From the NCBI GenBank assembly GCA_041747075.1, contig JBGTFW010000217.1:1-35199 (forward strand): 35,199 nucleotides of DNA, read 5' to 3'. This document shows positions 7,770 to 15,179 of the stretch, piece by piece (positions within the stretch are counted from its first letter, which is position 1; each line of letters begins with the position of its first letter). The notes beneath the pieces are model-generated. The model worked only from the letters and a program-made list of their open reading frames with translations. It was not told where the DNA came from and searched no databases. Both the position numbers and the translations under genes were made by a program. The DNA is from CAJQPP01 sp041747075. Its GTDB lineage: Bacteria > Planctomycetota > Planctomycetia > Pirellulales > Pirellulaceae.

Positions 7770-8758
7770 TGAGGGGCGTTTTCAATTAAAACTCGCGTGA
7801 TGGCGAGGCGATGCGAGTCGGCGTCGCCTGTCGGAATACTCCAGATATGAACCAGTTCGTTCCGTCGCGCGCACAACCAGGCGGTGGGGGCGGGGCTGTT
7901 TTCCGGAAAGGGCCGTGTTGCCCACGCCTCTTCAGCGAGCGTCTCGGCCAGTTCGCGCAATGAGACGGGACAATCGACTATTTCAAGCACCGCGACGCCC
8001 TGGTCGCTGATCCGCGCGCAAAGTCGATTGCTTCCCGGCGGCAAGGAAACAATATGCGGCGTCCGCACGCTGCCGCGCCGGGGCCTCGACCGCAACTGAA
8101 ACACTGCCCACTCGCCAGTTTGCGGAATGCGCCTGGCGGCGGCAACCCCCAGCAGCGTTTCGCCCCCGTCACGATCGCGGGTGACGACGCGAAGCCTCGT
8201 TTCGGGATCGTCAAGCTGGTATCGATGGGTCGTGCCGTCACTCAGCCGCGGAACAGGAAGCAGTCGGAGGGTCTCGATCAAGCGCGAGATCGCCTCCGCT
8301 TCGCGAGGCGCAAGGCGATCGGGCATCGGCAAACCCGCCAGCGCGTCCAGTTGCTTGTCAATCTCGGCGTTCGCGACCGTCGCCATTCCAATATCCCACT
8401 GCCATTCGGCCATTTCCCAATAGCCCCCCTCGGTGATGGAGGCCAGCGCGCCGCTGCCGGGAATGGGGCCGCCGCCGTTGAACAGGTGAACTTCACTGTG
8501 ACGGCTTGACGTCACGGTCTGAGTTTCGCCCTGCGTCAACGATTTCCGGCTGATTGGTTGCGGCGAGTTGTTGCGGAACAAACGCTGCATCCCCCGGATG
8601 GCGGACCAGCTGAGGACGATGACGCCCAGCATGGCGGCGAGGGTAAAGCTCCGCTCGACGAGTTTCCAGCGTCGCGCGCGGCGGCTTGGCCCGTCGTCGC
8701 CACGTTCCGCGGCCGGCCGGTCGCGAGTCCGATCCGTTGTTGACCAGGTTCCGCCCAT
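7766..8758 (-). CDS. Membrane-anchored protein of the Tad locus, unknown function
   Basis: The 330 residues begin with about 35 polar, Arg-rich residues. One membrane span follows (about 37-56), then an extracytoplasmic region without Cys pairs or repeats. No known domain was recognised. Tight coupling to the cpaB-like gene (four-base ATGA overlap) and 30 bases from the upstream tadE-like gene indicate one transcript and a role in the same machine. The type II-like topology (short cytoplasmic tail, one helix, large outside domain) would fit an accessory or minor-pilin-handling protein, but that is speculation. No clear ribosome-binding site precedes ATG 8758. Confidence 0.7.
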   Translation of the reverse strand: MGGTWSTTDRTRDRPAAERGDDGPSRRARRWKLVERSFTLAAMLGVIVLSWSAIRGMQRLFRNNSPQPISRKSLTQGETQTVTSSRHSEVHLFNGGGPIPGSGALASITEGGYWEMAEWQWDIGMATVANAEIDKQLDALAGLPMPDRLAPREAEAISRLIETLRLLPVPRLSDGTTHRYQLDDPETRLRVVTRDRDGGETLLGVAAARRIPQTGEWAVFQLRSRPRRGSVRTPHIVSLPPGSNRLCARISDQGVAVLEIVDCPVSLRELAETLAEEAWATRPFPENSPAPTAWLCARRNELVHIWSIPTGDADSHRLAITRVLIENAPQ

Positions 8759-8788
8759 TCGTTGAAGGTCCGTTCGATTGGTGTTGAA

Positions 8789-9706
8789 TTACAACTGGTT
8801 CAACAGCGACGACTTTAGCCGCTTTTCTTCTTCGTAGCGGGCCAGTTCCGCCTTGAGCGCCGGAATGTCCTCGTCGACGATTTTTTTTCTTTCCTTTTTG
8901 AGATCATCAATTTCCTCGTCGGTCAGTTTTTCGTCGTCGCCATCTCCCGCGTTCTCCGAGGCCTCGATCGCGTCGTCAATCGCGGTGATGCGGTCCTGTT
9001 TGGCCTGAATCTCTCCTTTCAACCGCGCGATTTCGGCGTCCAGTTGCTCAATGCGGTTGCGCAGTTTTTCCCTTTCCTCGGCCTTCTTTTTCTCAAGGTC
9101 CTCTTGCAGGTCGTCCCCGCCGGACTTGAATTGATCGAACAGCGATTCCAGCGGACCGAGCTGCGAAGCGATTGCCTGGAGGATCAGTTCCTCGATGCGA
9201 TCGCCGATGTTCTGCAAGCCGAGAATGTCCGACACGACGTCGTTGACCGTGTTGATTCCCGCAAGTTTTCCGAGTTCCAGTTGCAGGCGCGAGTTCCAGT
9301 GGCTGTTCAGCTCGCGAGCGCGTTGCTGCGCCGCCGGAAGCGAATCGTCCAGTCGCGCGTGCCATGCATCGCCAATCACCATGTGGCGCGACCGCGGATT
9401 GGGAAATGCGCTGACGAGTGCGGAAATTCGCCGCTCTTGGGTCGAGTCGGCATCGACGACGCCCTGGTCGCCCTGGAACTCGTATTCGGTGGAACGCGCT
9501 TCGGTAAAGCGCTTGTGCCACGCCTGATTCCGCGCGTCGGTGGTGACGTATGCCTGGCCGATCATGAAGTTGCCAACCCAAATGATGAGGACGAATACCG
9601 CCACGAGGATCGGTGTGACCATGACCAGTTCGAGCGGTGCCGAGCCACGGCGCGGCGATCGGCCGGTGGGCGGAGTGTTCGTGAGATTGTTTGAGGTTTT
9701 TTGCAT
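8789..9706 (-). CDS. TadE-like pseudopilin with long C-terminal coiled coil
   Basis: The N-terminal part has the TadE/pseudopilin signature: a basic stretch (PRRGSAPLELVMVTPIL, residues 18-34) followed by a hydrophobic helix to about residue 52. TadE proteins are processed by the prepilin peptidase and act as minor subunits. After a middle region of about 130 residues, the last 120 residues are a Lys/Glu-rich heptad-like coiled coil (roughly 195-300), broken by a short acidic loop with EDGDGDDEKL-type composition. This is far longer than ordinary TadE (about 150-200 residues). It lies between the tadG-like gene and the unknown membrane protein. The coiled coil suggests a periplasmic spacer or oligomerisation module. 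Confidence 0.75.
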   Translation of the reverse strand: MQKTSNNLTNTPPTGRSPRRGSAPLELVMVTPILVAVFVLIIWVGNFMIGQAYVTTDARNQAWHKRFTEARSTEYEFQGDQGVVDADSTQERRISALVSAFPNPRSRHMVIGDAWHARLDDSLPAAQQRARELNSHWNSRLQLELGKLAGINTVNDVVSDILGLQNIGDRIEELILQAIASQLGPLESLFDQFKSGGDDLQEDLEKKKAEEREKLRNRIEQLDAEIARLKGEIQAKQDRITAIDDAIEASENAGDGDDEKLTDEEIDDLKKERKKIVDEDIPALKAELARYEEEKRLKSSLLNQL

Positions 9707-9741
9707 TGGATCGCAGGCGAGTACCTTGAGGGTGCACGTGG

Positions 9742-9801
9742 CGGCGTCTCTCCGAGACGCCGTGCCCGGGCTTCGGACCCGTCCGAGTCTCGGAGACTCG
9801 G
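9742..9801. repeat. Pair of perfect GC-rich hairpins between two tad genes
   Basis: CGGCGTCT (9742-9749) pairs with AGACGCCG (9755-9762) around a five-base loop. Twenty bases later CCGAGTCT (9783-9790) pairs with AGACTCGG (9794-9801) around CGG. The two stems share the GTCT/AGAC core, so they look like related units. They fill most of the 104-base gap between the tadG-like and the tadE-like genes. There is no T run. They could attenuate or process the operon mRNA, or be dispersed palindromic repeats. Confidence 0.65.
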
Positions 9802-9810
9802 CTTGTTACG

Positions 9811-11949
9811 TTACTGGTGAATTAACGATGGTTTCGTGATTGCGACTTCCGCCAGGTCCTTGATGTTTCCCGGCAATTGCGACGCGGCGGAAAGTCCCTC
9901 TTTAAGTTTTTGGGGTGTGATTTTTTGTGCGACAATCGGGACGAGCTTGGCCTGCCAGTTGATTTGCACCTGGGCACCCCGGTTGGAGGGCAGGTTGCCG
10001 CGAAAGACCTGCCAGATATTCGCGCCGTTAGTGTTGGACGGCGTGTGATCGCCCCACTCATGGGCCTCGACCGGCGGCAGCCAGTTCAGCGTGTCCCAGC
10101 CGTTGTTCATTTGCGTGTTCAGGTTTTCTCCTCCCAGCGCCAGGGCAACGCGTGGATTGGCGTTGTAAAACATGGCCGCCGCGATCGCGATACTGCCGTC
10201 CGAAGCAGGCTTGGGGAAAAGCACTGACCCGAAGGGAGCAGGGGCGGCAGGCCGGCAGGCGATTCCGTAGACGACGAAGTGCTTTTCCGCTTCCGTGTCG
10301 CTGGTCGTCCACGGTTCGCGCCCCTTGGTCTCGGCGGTCGACGATTCAAGGATGTACATGCGCGGCACAAGTGGCCCCGCGGCGTCCTTGCCACCGCGAA
10401 TTTCCCATGACTTGGCGAGCGTGTACCGATTGGTCCAGTGCGTGTAATAGGTGGCGGCGCTGGAAAGCTCGAGGTCGAAAATACTGAACCCCGTTTGCAT
10501 CCAGTAAATCATCGGCTCGCGGTAGCTTTCCACGTAAGGATACGTCGCGCGGACCCATTGGGAATGCCGTTCGGTTTGCCAGTAAAATTCCGGCAATTTG
10601 TAATTCGAGTTCGCATGATGCGACGGGTTTTCCGGATAGCCCCGGCGGTAATCCGGCGTCTGCGGCAGTCGAAGTGCCTCGGTGAGTTTTTCCAGTTCCT
10701 CTTTGGCTTCATTGACGCCTGGGATGTCAAAGCCGGGAATCCAGTCCGCCAGTCCGAGAATCCACTCGATAAAATCGGCGGCGGTTCCGGCGACGCTGTC
10801 GATGGCCGCGAATCCGTCGGTAATGACCGCCAGCATTGGGTTCGTAAAGAAAGGCCCGTCCCATTCGCTGGGCGGCATTTCCCAGGCTCCCTTGCCCTGT
10901 TCCCCTTGTCCGGCAGGCACCGGCTCGGCGCGAATAGGCAGCGTCAGTTTTGTGACAAGCGGAATGGTCGCCAGTTCAATTTGCTGTTGTCCGTAAAACG
11001 CACCGAGGTCCCGCAAGGTCGTTTCCGCCGCGCGCCCGACGGCGGAACTTCCTCCAGGCGGCAGATCGGGGGCCAGCGGCGATTGGCCCAAAACCGTCAC
11101 TGGATAGGCGGCAATGGCCGGGACGAGCAACGACTCGATGCCCCGGTGAAAAGGGACCATCAAGAGGGACGCCGCTTCCAGCCCCTCAAGGAACAGCCAT
11201 TCCTGCGCCACCTTGAGCACGGGTACCGTCGTCAGAAAAATGTCCATTGCCGTACATGCGATCTGGACAAAGACCAGCGGCGGAATCAGCGTCCCGATGA
11301 CTTCACCGGCGGTACACGCCGACTTGAGTTTCAGGCAAAGCAGAAAGACGTACTTGAGCGTCATTTTCGCGTCGTAGATCGTCGCGCCCGCGTTGTGCTT
11401 GCCGTCGTCGCGGGTAACGATTTCCGCAACGGCGTCGATGATCCTTTGGTCGATTTGCGTCAGCGGAGGGGGAAAAATCGGCGCGGTTGACTTGAAGAGT
11501 TCGATTTGCTGGTTATAGAGGGTGCTTTCCTGCGACTCGTAGTTGCTTCCGAATTCGGTCTGGATCCGCCCTCCCAGCGATTCGAGCATGACGATGATCG
11601 CCGTTGCCTCGCCCATCATGTGGTTGGAGACCGTCACGGCGTTCATCCCCCGCGCCTGCCACAGTGCGGCGGAATACGCAGCCGAGTCCGCCGCGTTTTG
11701 CAGTTCCATTTTTTGCTTGACGCTGATTCCGACGTTGCCGATGTAGCAAACCAGCAACAAGAAGAACATCAGCGTAATGGTCGTGATCAGCGTGATTTTG
11801 CCGTTTTCGTCGGCGTGAATTCGCGGCAGTCCTGCCGTGCCGCGTTCACCGAATCCGGTGCTGGATTCACCGAGATAAATCTCGCGCACGATTCGCGCGG
11901 CCCGTCGCCGGACGCAGAAATTCACGGTTTGCGGCTGTCCATTCGACAT
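9811..11949 (-). CDS. TadG-like pilus assembly protein (large)
   Basis: The frame is open up to 12246, but its first 99 codons overlap the upstream tadE-like gene and a GC-rich hairpin repeat. ATG 11949, directly preceded by GAAGGGG, is therefore preferred (712 residues); ATG 12042 is an alternative. The N-terminal region shows the TadE/G-like pattern: DENGKITLITTITLMFFLLL (a hydrophobic helix at about residues 46-68), then KMELQNAADSAAYSAALWQA and RGMNAVTVSNHMMGE, the typical mature TadG-like segment. The rest is a large, mostly extracytoplasmic region with several hydrophobic stretches (about 215-300) and a Trp/Tyr-rich C-terminal half. TadG is a minor pseudopilin-like protein of the Flp system. 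It is longer than most TadG proteins and lacks a recognisable von Willebrand A domain. Confidence 0.75.
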   Translation of the reverse strand: MSNGQPQTVNFCVRRRAARIVREIYLGESSTGFGERGTAGLPRIHADENGKITLITTITLMFFLLLVCYIGNVGISVKQKMELQNAADSAAYSAALWQARGMNAVTVSNHMMGEATAIIVMLESLGGRIQTEFGSNYESQESTLYNQQIELFKSTAPIFPPPLTQIDQRIIDAVAEIVTRDDGKHNAGATIYDAKMTLKYVFLLCLKLKSACTAGEVIGTLIPPLVFVQIACTAMDIFLTTVPVLKVAQEWLFLEGLEAASLLMVPFHRGIESLLVPAIAAYPVTVLGQSPLAPDLPPGGSSAVGRAAETTLRDLGAFYGQQQIELATIPLVTKLTLPIRAEPVPAGQGEQGKGAWEMPPSEWDGPFFTNPMLAVITDGFAAIDSVAGTAADFIEWILGLADWIPGFDIPGVNEAKEELEKLTEALRLPQTPDYRRGYPENPSHHANSNYKLPEFYWQTERHSQWVRATYPYVESYREPMIYWMQTGFSIFDLELSSAATYYTHWTNRYTLAKSWEIRGGKDAAGPLVPRMYILESSTAETKGREPWTTSDTEAEKHFVVYGIACRPAAPAPFGSVLFPKPASDGSIAIAAAMFYNANPRVALALGGENLNTQMNNGWDTLNWLPPVEAHEWGDHTPSNTNGANIWQVFRGNLPSNRGAQVQINWQAKLVPIVAQKITPQKLKEGLSAASQLPGNIKDLAEVAITKPSLIHQ

Positions 11950-11975
11950 CCCCTTCGGCCCAGCCACAGCCCCCG

Positions 11976-12020
11976 CTCCCCCGGCTTTGCGGGGGAGAGG
12001 GCCGGGGTGAGGGGGTTTCC
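11976..12020. repeat. GC-rich hairpin repeat at the tadE/tadG junction
   Basis: CTCCCCCG (11976-11983) pairs perfectly with CGGGGGAG (11990-11997) around GCTTTG. GAGGGCCGGGGTGAGGGGG follows. Translated in the tadG frame it would give an odd Pro/Gly stretch (PPHPGPLPRKAGGAG), which argues that it is a non-coding repeat rather than protein. It sits just upstream of the proposed tadG start and just beyond the 3' end of the tadE-like gene at 12026. Similar purine/pyrimidine-asymmetric hairpins are, from memory, scattered in planctomycete genomes. Confidence 0.7.
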
Positions 12021-12025
12021 CGGTT

Positions 12026-12760
12026 CTATTCCGGCGAAGCATAGCTGATTCCCGTTCGCTGAGTGGCGTTTTGCGGACCCTCGTTCTGCAGCCGTACCGT
12101 CGTCGCAATATTAAAGTACCGGTAGCCGTCCTCGGCGCGCGTCCCCAGCGCGTGACCGATAACCGGCACGTGAAATCGAAACCGGTAGACAACGTTGACC
12201 TGTACGTCGTCCGACCAGGAGGCCGGCGCGCGGTAGTCGACGTCAAGCGCCGTGTCCGTGTTGGCCAGCTTGGTCAACAGGTATCCATCCGAAACGGGTC
12301 GATCATCAAGCAGCTCCTTGTAAGTTTCGAGGTAACGATTATGGGTCGAGGTCGCGGGGGGGACCGTCGCGCCGGGAATTTTGAGTCCCGTCGCGAACGG
12401 AACAAACGCCTGCCGCGCCGCGATCATCGTCCGGATGCGGACTTCGCCAGGTTCAGCCGACTCCCATACAACGGCGGTTCGCGCTCCCGCAAACGCCGCG
12501 TAGACCGTCCCGGCCTTGGTCACCAGAATGTGCGACGTCTCGACGACGAGACAGACAAAAATGAAATACAGGGGAACGACCATCACGTACGACAACGCAT
12601 AGGCGGCCCCCCGCTCGTCGCGCGGGAATCGGGGAATCGCGCGTCGCCAGCGAATTCGCGAGAGGCCGGCGACCGTCAACGCGCCAAGGCCGATGCAACT
12701 GAAAATCCAGATCAGCCAGATCGATTCGACGGAGCGAAAAAGTTCATAAGGATCGAACAT
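12026..12760 (-). CDS. TadE-like protein with extra N-terminal membrane helix
   Basis: The 244 residues have two hydrophobic segments. The first (about 13-34) follows a short acidic head. The second (about 51-75) is preceded by RDERGAAYAL and followed by SHILVTKAGTVYAAFAGART, which matches the TadE-like prepilin pattern. The C-terminal 140 residues are probably extracytoplasmic beta-rich. An additional upstream helix is unusual, because TadE normally has only the prepilin helix. It starts 15 bases after the small prepilin-like gene and its 3' end abuts the hairpin repeat before the tadG-like gene. Confidence 0.75.
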   Translation of the reverse strand: MFDPYELFRSVESIWLIWIFSCIGLGALTVAGLSRIRWRRAIPRFPRDERGAAYALSYVMVVPLYFIFVCLVVETSHILVTKAGTVYAAFAGARTAVVWESAEPGEVRIRTMIAARQAFVPFATGLKIPGATVPPATSTHNRYLETYKELLDDRPVSDGYLLTKLANTDTALDVDYRAPASWSDDVQVNVVYRFRFHVPVIGHALGTRAEDGYRYFNIATTVRLQNEGPQNATQRTGISYASPE

Positions 12761-12775
12761 GATGCCCGCGGCGCG

Positions 12776-12973
12776 TTACAAGAAAGGCCATTCAAGGATT
12801 CCCGCGATCAGCTTGTACATGATGCCAAACCCGCGGATCGCCAGGTAATAGAGCGCAACGGCGAGCGGAAACATCACGCCGGTGATGAGGACCGCCTCCA
12901 GTTCGACCGACCCCGCGCGGCGACTCCGAGCGAAACGACAGCAATCAACGACATTGAATGTTCCGCAGGCCAT
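12776..12973 (-). CDS. Small Flp/TadE-like prepilin (65 residues)
   Basis: A basic N-terminus ends RSRRAG (residues 16-21), followed by SVELEAVLITG and a hydrophobic helix to about residue 46. Cleavage after Gly21 would leave Glu at position +5 of the mature protein, the key residue of class III/IVb prepilins processed by TadV. The mature part would be about 44 residues, close to Flp pilin size. It lies 25 bases after the prepilin peptidase gene and 15 bases before the tadE-like gene. It may be a second pilin or a minor pseudopilin. Confidence 0.72.
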   Translation of the reverse strand: MACGTFNVVDCCRFARSRRAGSVELEAVLITGVMFPLAVALYYLAIRGFGIMYKLIAGILEWPFL

Positions 12974-12998
12974 GCGTTTTCTCGGCTTGATCCTTAAC

Positions 12999-13754
12999 TT
13001 AATAGTGGATTCCAGGCACGACAGGGATCAACGCCAGCACGGTTCCGAGCGCGAAATGCGCGCCCAGCGGTACTCCGGACTTGAGCAAGCGATCGTCGTG
13101 GACCACGGGCCGAGCGACCATCATGGGCATGAGGAGGTGTCCGATCCACGCGAAAACGCCGCGGACAATGTTCCAAAGTCCGTAATACCAAGTGCAAAGG
13201 ATGAGTGACCAACAGCCGGCGAGCACGTATCCCAACAGCATCGCCAACAATCCGTAACGCACGCCGAGGCACGCGCCGATGGCGGTCATCAGCTTGACGT
13301 CCCCACCCGAACCGCGGAGGAAACCCGAAAGGACGACCATCACGGCAAAGCAGGACACCGCGCCGAACAGGCTGGCGCTGATCCCGATCGCGCCCAGTGA
13401 CGGCGGCCCGACGAGCGGCCATGAACCGGTTTCAGCAAGCGCCCGAGACGACTCGAAACCAGATCCGGCGGAGAGCGAACCGAAAACATTGAACGCAAGC
13501 AACCAGGTTAAGGCTGGATACGTCGCCCAGTTCGGAATGCGCTTCCAGCAACTGTCGGTGACGATCGTCGTCAGGAGGAGGGCCAGCAACGTCAACCCGC
13601 ACGCCGTTCCCAGCGGATAGGGCAACCAATGCAAGGCGACCGTCGTTCCCAAAAGACCCGCAGCCGCGGGAACTGCCAGGCCCGCGAGCCACGCCGCGCG
13701 CCGTCCGCGTGTCGTCCCGGCAAGCGTTCGATACGTCCTCGATGCGGAATTCAT
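12999..13754 (-). CDS. TadV/CpaA-type prepilin peptidase (A24 family)
   Basis: The frame is open to 13868, but the upstream part runs through a tandem repeat. ATG 13754, with GGA seven bases upstream, is the better start (251 residues). The multi-helix membrane protein contains both catalytic aspartates of A24 aspartic peptidases: Asp67 in VTDSCWKRIPNW and Asp152 in GSGGDVKL (148-155). There is no zinc-binding Cys domain, which fits the short TadV/CpaA form. It should cleave the leader of the Flp-like pilin and the TadE/G-like proteins at the inner membrane. It lies between the Flp-like pilin gene and the small prepilin gene. Confidence 0.86.
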   Translation of the reverse strand: MNSASRTYRTLAGTTRGRRAAWLAGLAVPAAAGLLGTTVALHWLPYPLGTACGLTLLALLLTTIVTDSCWKRIPNWATYPALTWLLAFNVFGSLSAGSGFESSRALAETGSWPLVGPPSLGAIGISASLFGAVSCFAVMVVLSGFLRGSGGDVKLMTAIGACLGVRYGLLAMLLGYVLAGCWSLILCTWYYGLWNIVRGVFAWIGHLLMPMMVARPVVHDDRLLKSGVPLGAHFALGTVLALIPVVPGIHY

Positions 13755-13763
13755 GGAGTCGTC

Positions 13764-13837
13764 CAATACAAGCCCGCAGCGCAAGCAAGTGAACAGGGTT
13801 TCAATACAAGCACGCGGCGCAAGCAAGTGAGTGAACA
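13764..13837. repeat. Two-copy tandem repeat, 38-base period
   Basis: CAATACAAGCCCGCAGCGCA begins copy one (13764) and CAATACAAGCACGCGGCGCA begins copy two (13802). Both continue AGCAAGTGA and differ at only a few positions. The repeat lies between the Flp-like pilin gene and the prepilin peptidase gene. Similar motifs are, from memory, dispersed in planctomycete genomes. It would interrupt the prepilin peptidase if that gene started at 13868. Confidence 0.75.
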
Positions 13838-13877
13838 CTCGTGACGATCTGCTTGACGCGTGCGACACAACGCCGCG

Positions 13878-14087
13878 CTAATTCGGAGTCTGGAACCCCG
13901 GGTCCTTGGTGGCGTTTTCCATTCCGCCCTTGGCATAATTAAAAATGAACACGCCGATGGCGATCAGTCCGACCACGACCAGCGCGCCGACGCCCAGCAA
14001 CATCACGGTGGACATGTTTTGTTCACCGCTTTCATCTCGCTGAAACCGTTTCAACCGCGCCCACGTTTTCAATAGTTTTCGTTTCAT
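13878..14087 (-). CDS. Flp-like major pilin (69 residues)
   Basis: ATG 14087 is chosen because AGGTGAG lies six bases upstream. The longer frame to 14384 has no support. The product has a basic N-terminal leader (MKRKLLKTWARLKRF), then DESGEQNMSTVML followed by a single hydrophobic helix (about 28-50) and a short polar tail (NYAKGGMENATKD). This is the size and shape of Flp pilins, which form the fibre of Tad pili after cleavage by TadV. The predicted mature end starts after Gly21 with Glu at +1, not the usual Glu at +5. It is the first gene of the minus-strand cluster and probably the most strongly expressed. Confidence 0.82.
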   Translation of the reverse strand: MKRKLLKTWARLKRFQRDESGEQNMSTVMLLGVGALVVVGLIAIGVFIFNYAKGGMENATKDPGFQTPN

Positions 14088-14425
14088 GACAAGCTCACCT
14101 GGATAATCTGGTGTATGTTTCCCGAGGGCGTGGATCGCGACAAAGCCGTCACTGCGCCTCGCCCGGAAGGATCGCGCGACAGGGGTCATCTTAGAACGTG
14201 CATTAACCATTGTAAAATGGCCTTCCAGGGCCGTTTGAAAAACTTTGTATGGCCATCCCGTGCTTCGACGGCCCAGGAAGGCTGTCGCACACGCGGTTTC
14301 GGATGGCAATCTCCCGCGCGGGAGGGGGAACCGACAGAAGGGAACGCCCCGGCGACATTCGGACATGTACGAGAAACCGGGCAACCTTTCAGTCCGCGAA
14401 CTTTTTTCCGTTCCTCACCGTTGAA
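14088..14425. promoter_or_regulatory. Divergent control region: Flp pilin (-) and methyltransferase (+)
   Basis: About 340 bases separate the divergent starts. On the minus strand a TACAAT hexamer (plus-strand ATTGTA near 14208-14213) could be a -10 box for the pilus cluster, but no convincing -35 was found. TGGCCTTCCAGGGCCG near 14218-14233 is a small imperfect palindrome next to it. The open frames crossing this region look like shadow reading. Confidence 0.35.
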
Positions 14426-15172
14426 GTGATCAATGTGGCGCAACTGACGGTCGGATACTGGATTGTTGCAGCGGGGCTGGCGCTGGCCGGGCTTTTGTTC
14501 TGGCTGATGCTCACCGAATGGAGGTTCCTCGGAAGCGGCTTTGTGCGGCGAAGCTACGACTGGCTTGCGCCCTGGTACGAAGGAAAGTGGAAGGCACCCG
14601 AATACCAGTCCGCCGAAACGAACGAGCGTCTCTTCATCGATCCGGTCCTCGAGGCGACCGGCGACAACCCACGCGCCCGAGTTGTCGATCTGGCATGCGG
14701 CACGGGCCGTGTCAGCCTGCTGCTGCTCGCACGGCGCGAGTTTCGCGGCCGCATCGAGGCGGTCGATTTTTCCCAGGGGATGCTCGCACGGTTTCGCGAA
14801 CACCTGGCCGCGCGCGGTGCCGATCAGCGCGCGCGTGTGAAGTTGATACCGCTTGACCTGCGGGACTGGCGATGCGACGAGCCGGGTTCGATAGACGCCG
14901 TGTGGTTTCTCGAGGCCGCCGAGCTGGTCCCGCGGCTGCCGCAACTGGTCAGGGAGATTGCCGCGGCACTGCGACCCGGCGGCGTGCTCGTCACAACGCG
15001 TGTCGGGCGGCGGTTTGTGTGGCTCTTTCGCGGTCGTCACCAAAAAGGCAATGCGATGAAAGAATTGCTGGTCGCCAACGGCCTGGAAGTGGTGCATACT
15101 GACAAGTGGCGAACGCGTTACGACGTACTCACGGCCCGGCGATTGTCCGACTCGCTGCAATCCGCGCCATGA
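14426..15172 (+). CDS. Membrane-anchored class I SAM-dependent methyltransferase
   Basis: The open frame extends to ATG 14249, but the upstream part is low-complexity and crosses the control region. GTG 14426 (or GTG 14435) is preferred, although neither has a clear ribosome-binding site. The protein then starts with a membrane helix (about residues 5-30) and continues into a Rossmann-type methyltransferase. Its SAM motif is VVDLACGTGRVSLLL, an acidic residue at strand 2 is in RIEAVDFSQGM, and later motifs are LIPLDLRDW and ALRPGGVLVTTR. The family resembles Methyltransf_11/25. The substrate is unknown; a membrane lipid or quinone would suit the anchor. The kinase gene starts seven bases after its stop, so they are probably co-expressed. 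Confidence 0.8.
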   Translation: MINVAQLTVGYWIVAAGLALAGLLFWLMLTEWRFLGSGFVRRSYDWLAPWYEGKWKAPEYQSAETNERLFIDPVLEATGDNPRARVVDLACGTGRVSLLLLARREFRGRIEAVDFSQGMLARFREHLAARGADQRARVKLIPLDLRDWRCDEPGSIDAVWFLEAAELVPRLPQLVREIAAALRPGGVLVTTRVGRRFVWLFRGRHQKGNAMKELLVANGLEVVHTDKWRTRYDVLTARRLSDSLQSAP

Positions 15173-15179
15173 ACTTGCA

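Noticed and set aside
10438..11490. 350-codon antisense open frame opposite the TadG-like gene
   Set aside because: No recognisable motif, and it is Arg/Gly-rich like other shadows.
14186..15160. Antisense open frame opposite the methyltransferase
   Set aside because: The sense strand has a SAM motif; the antisense has none and starts mid-gene.
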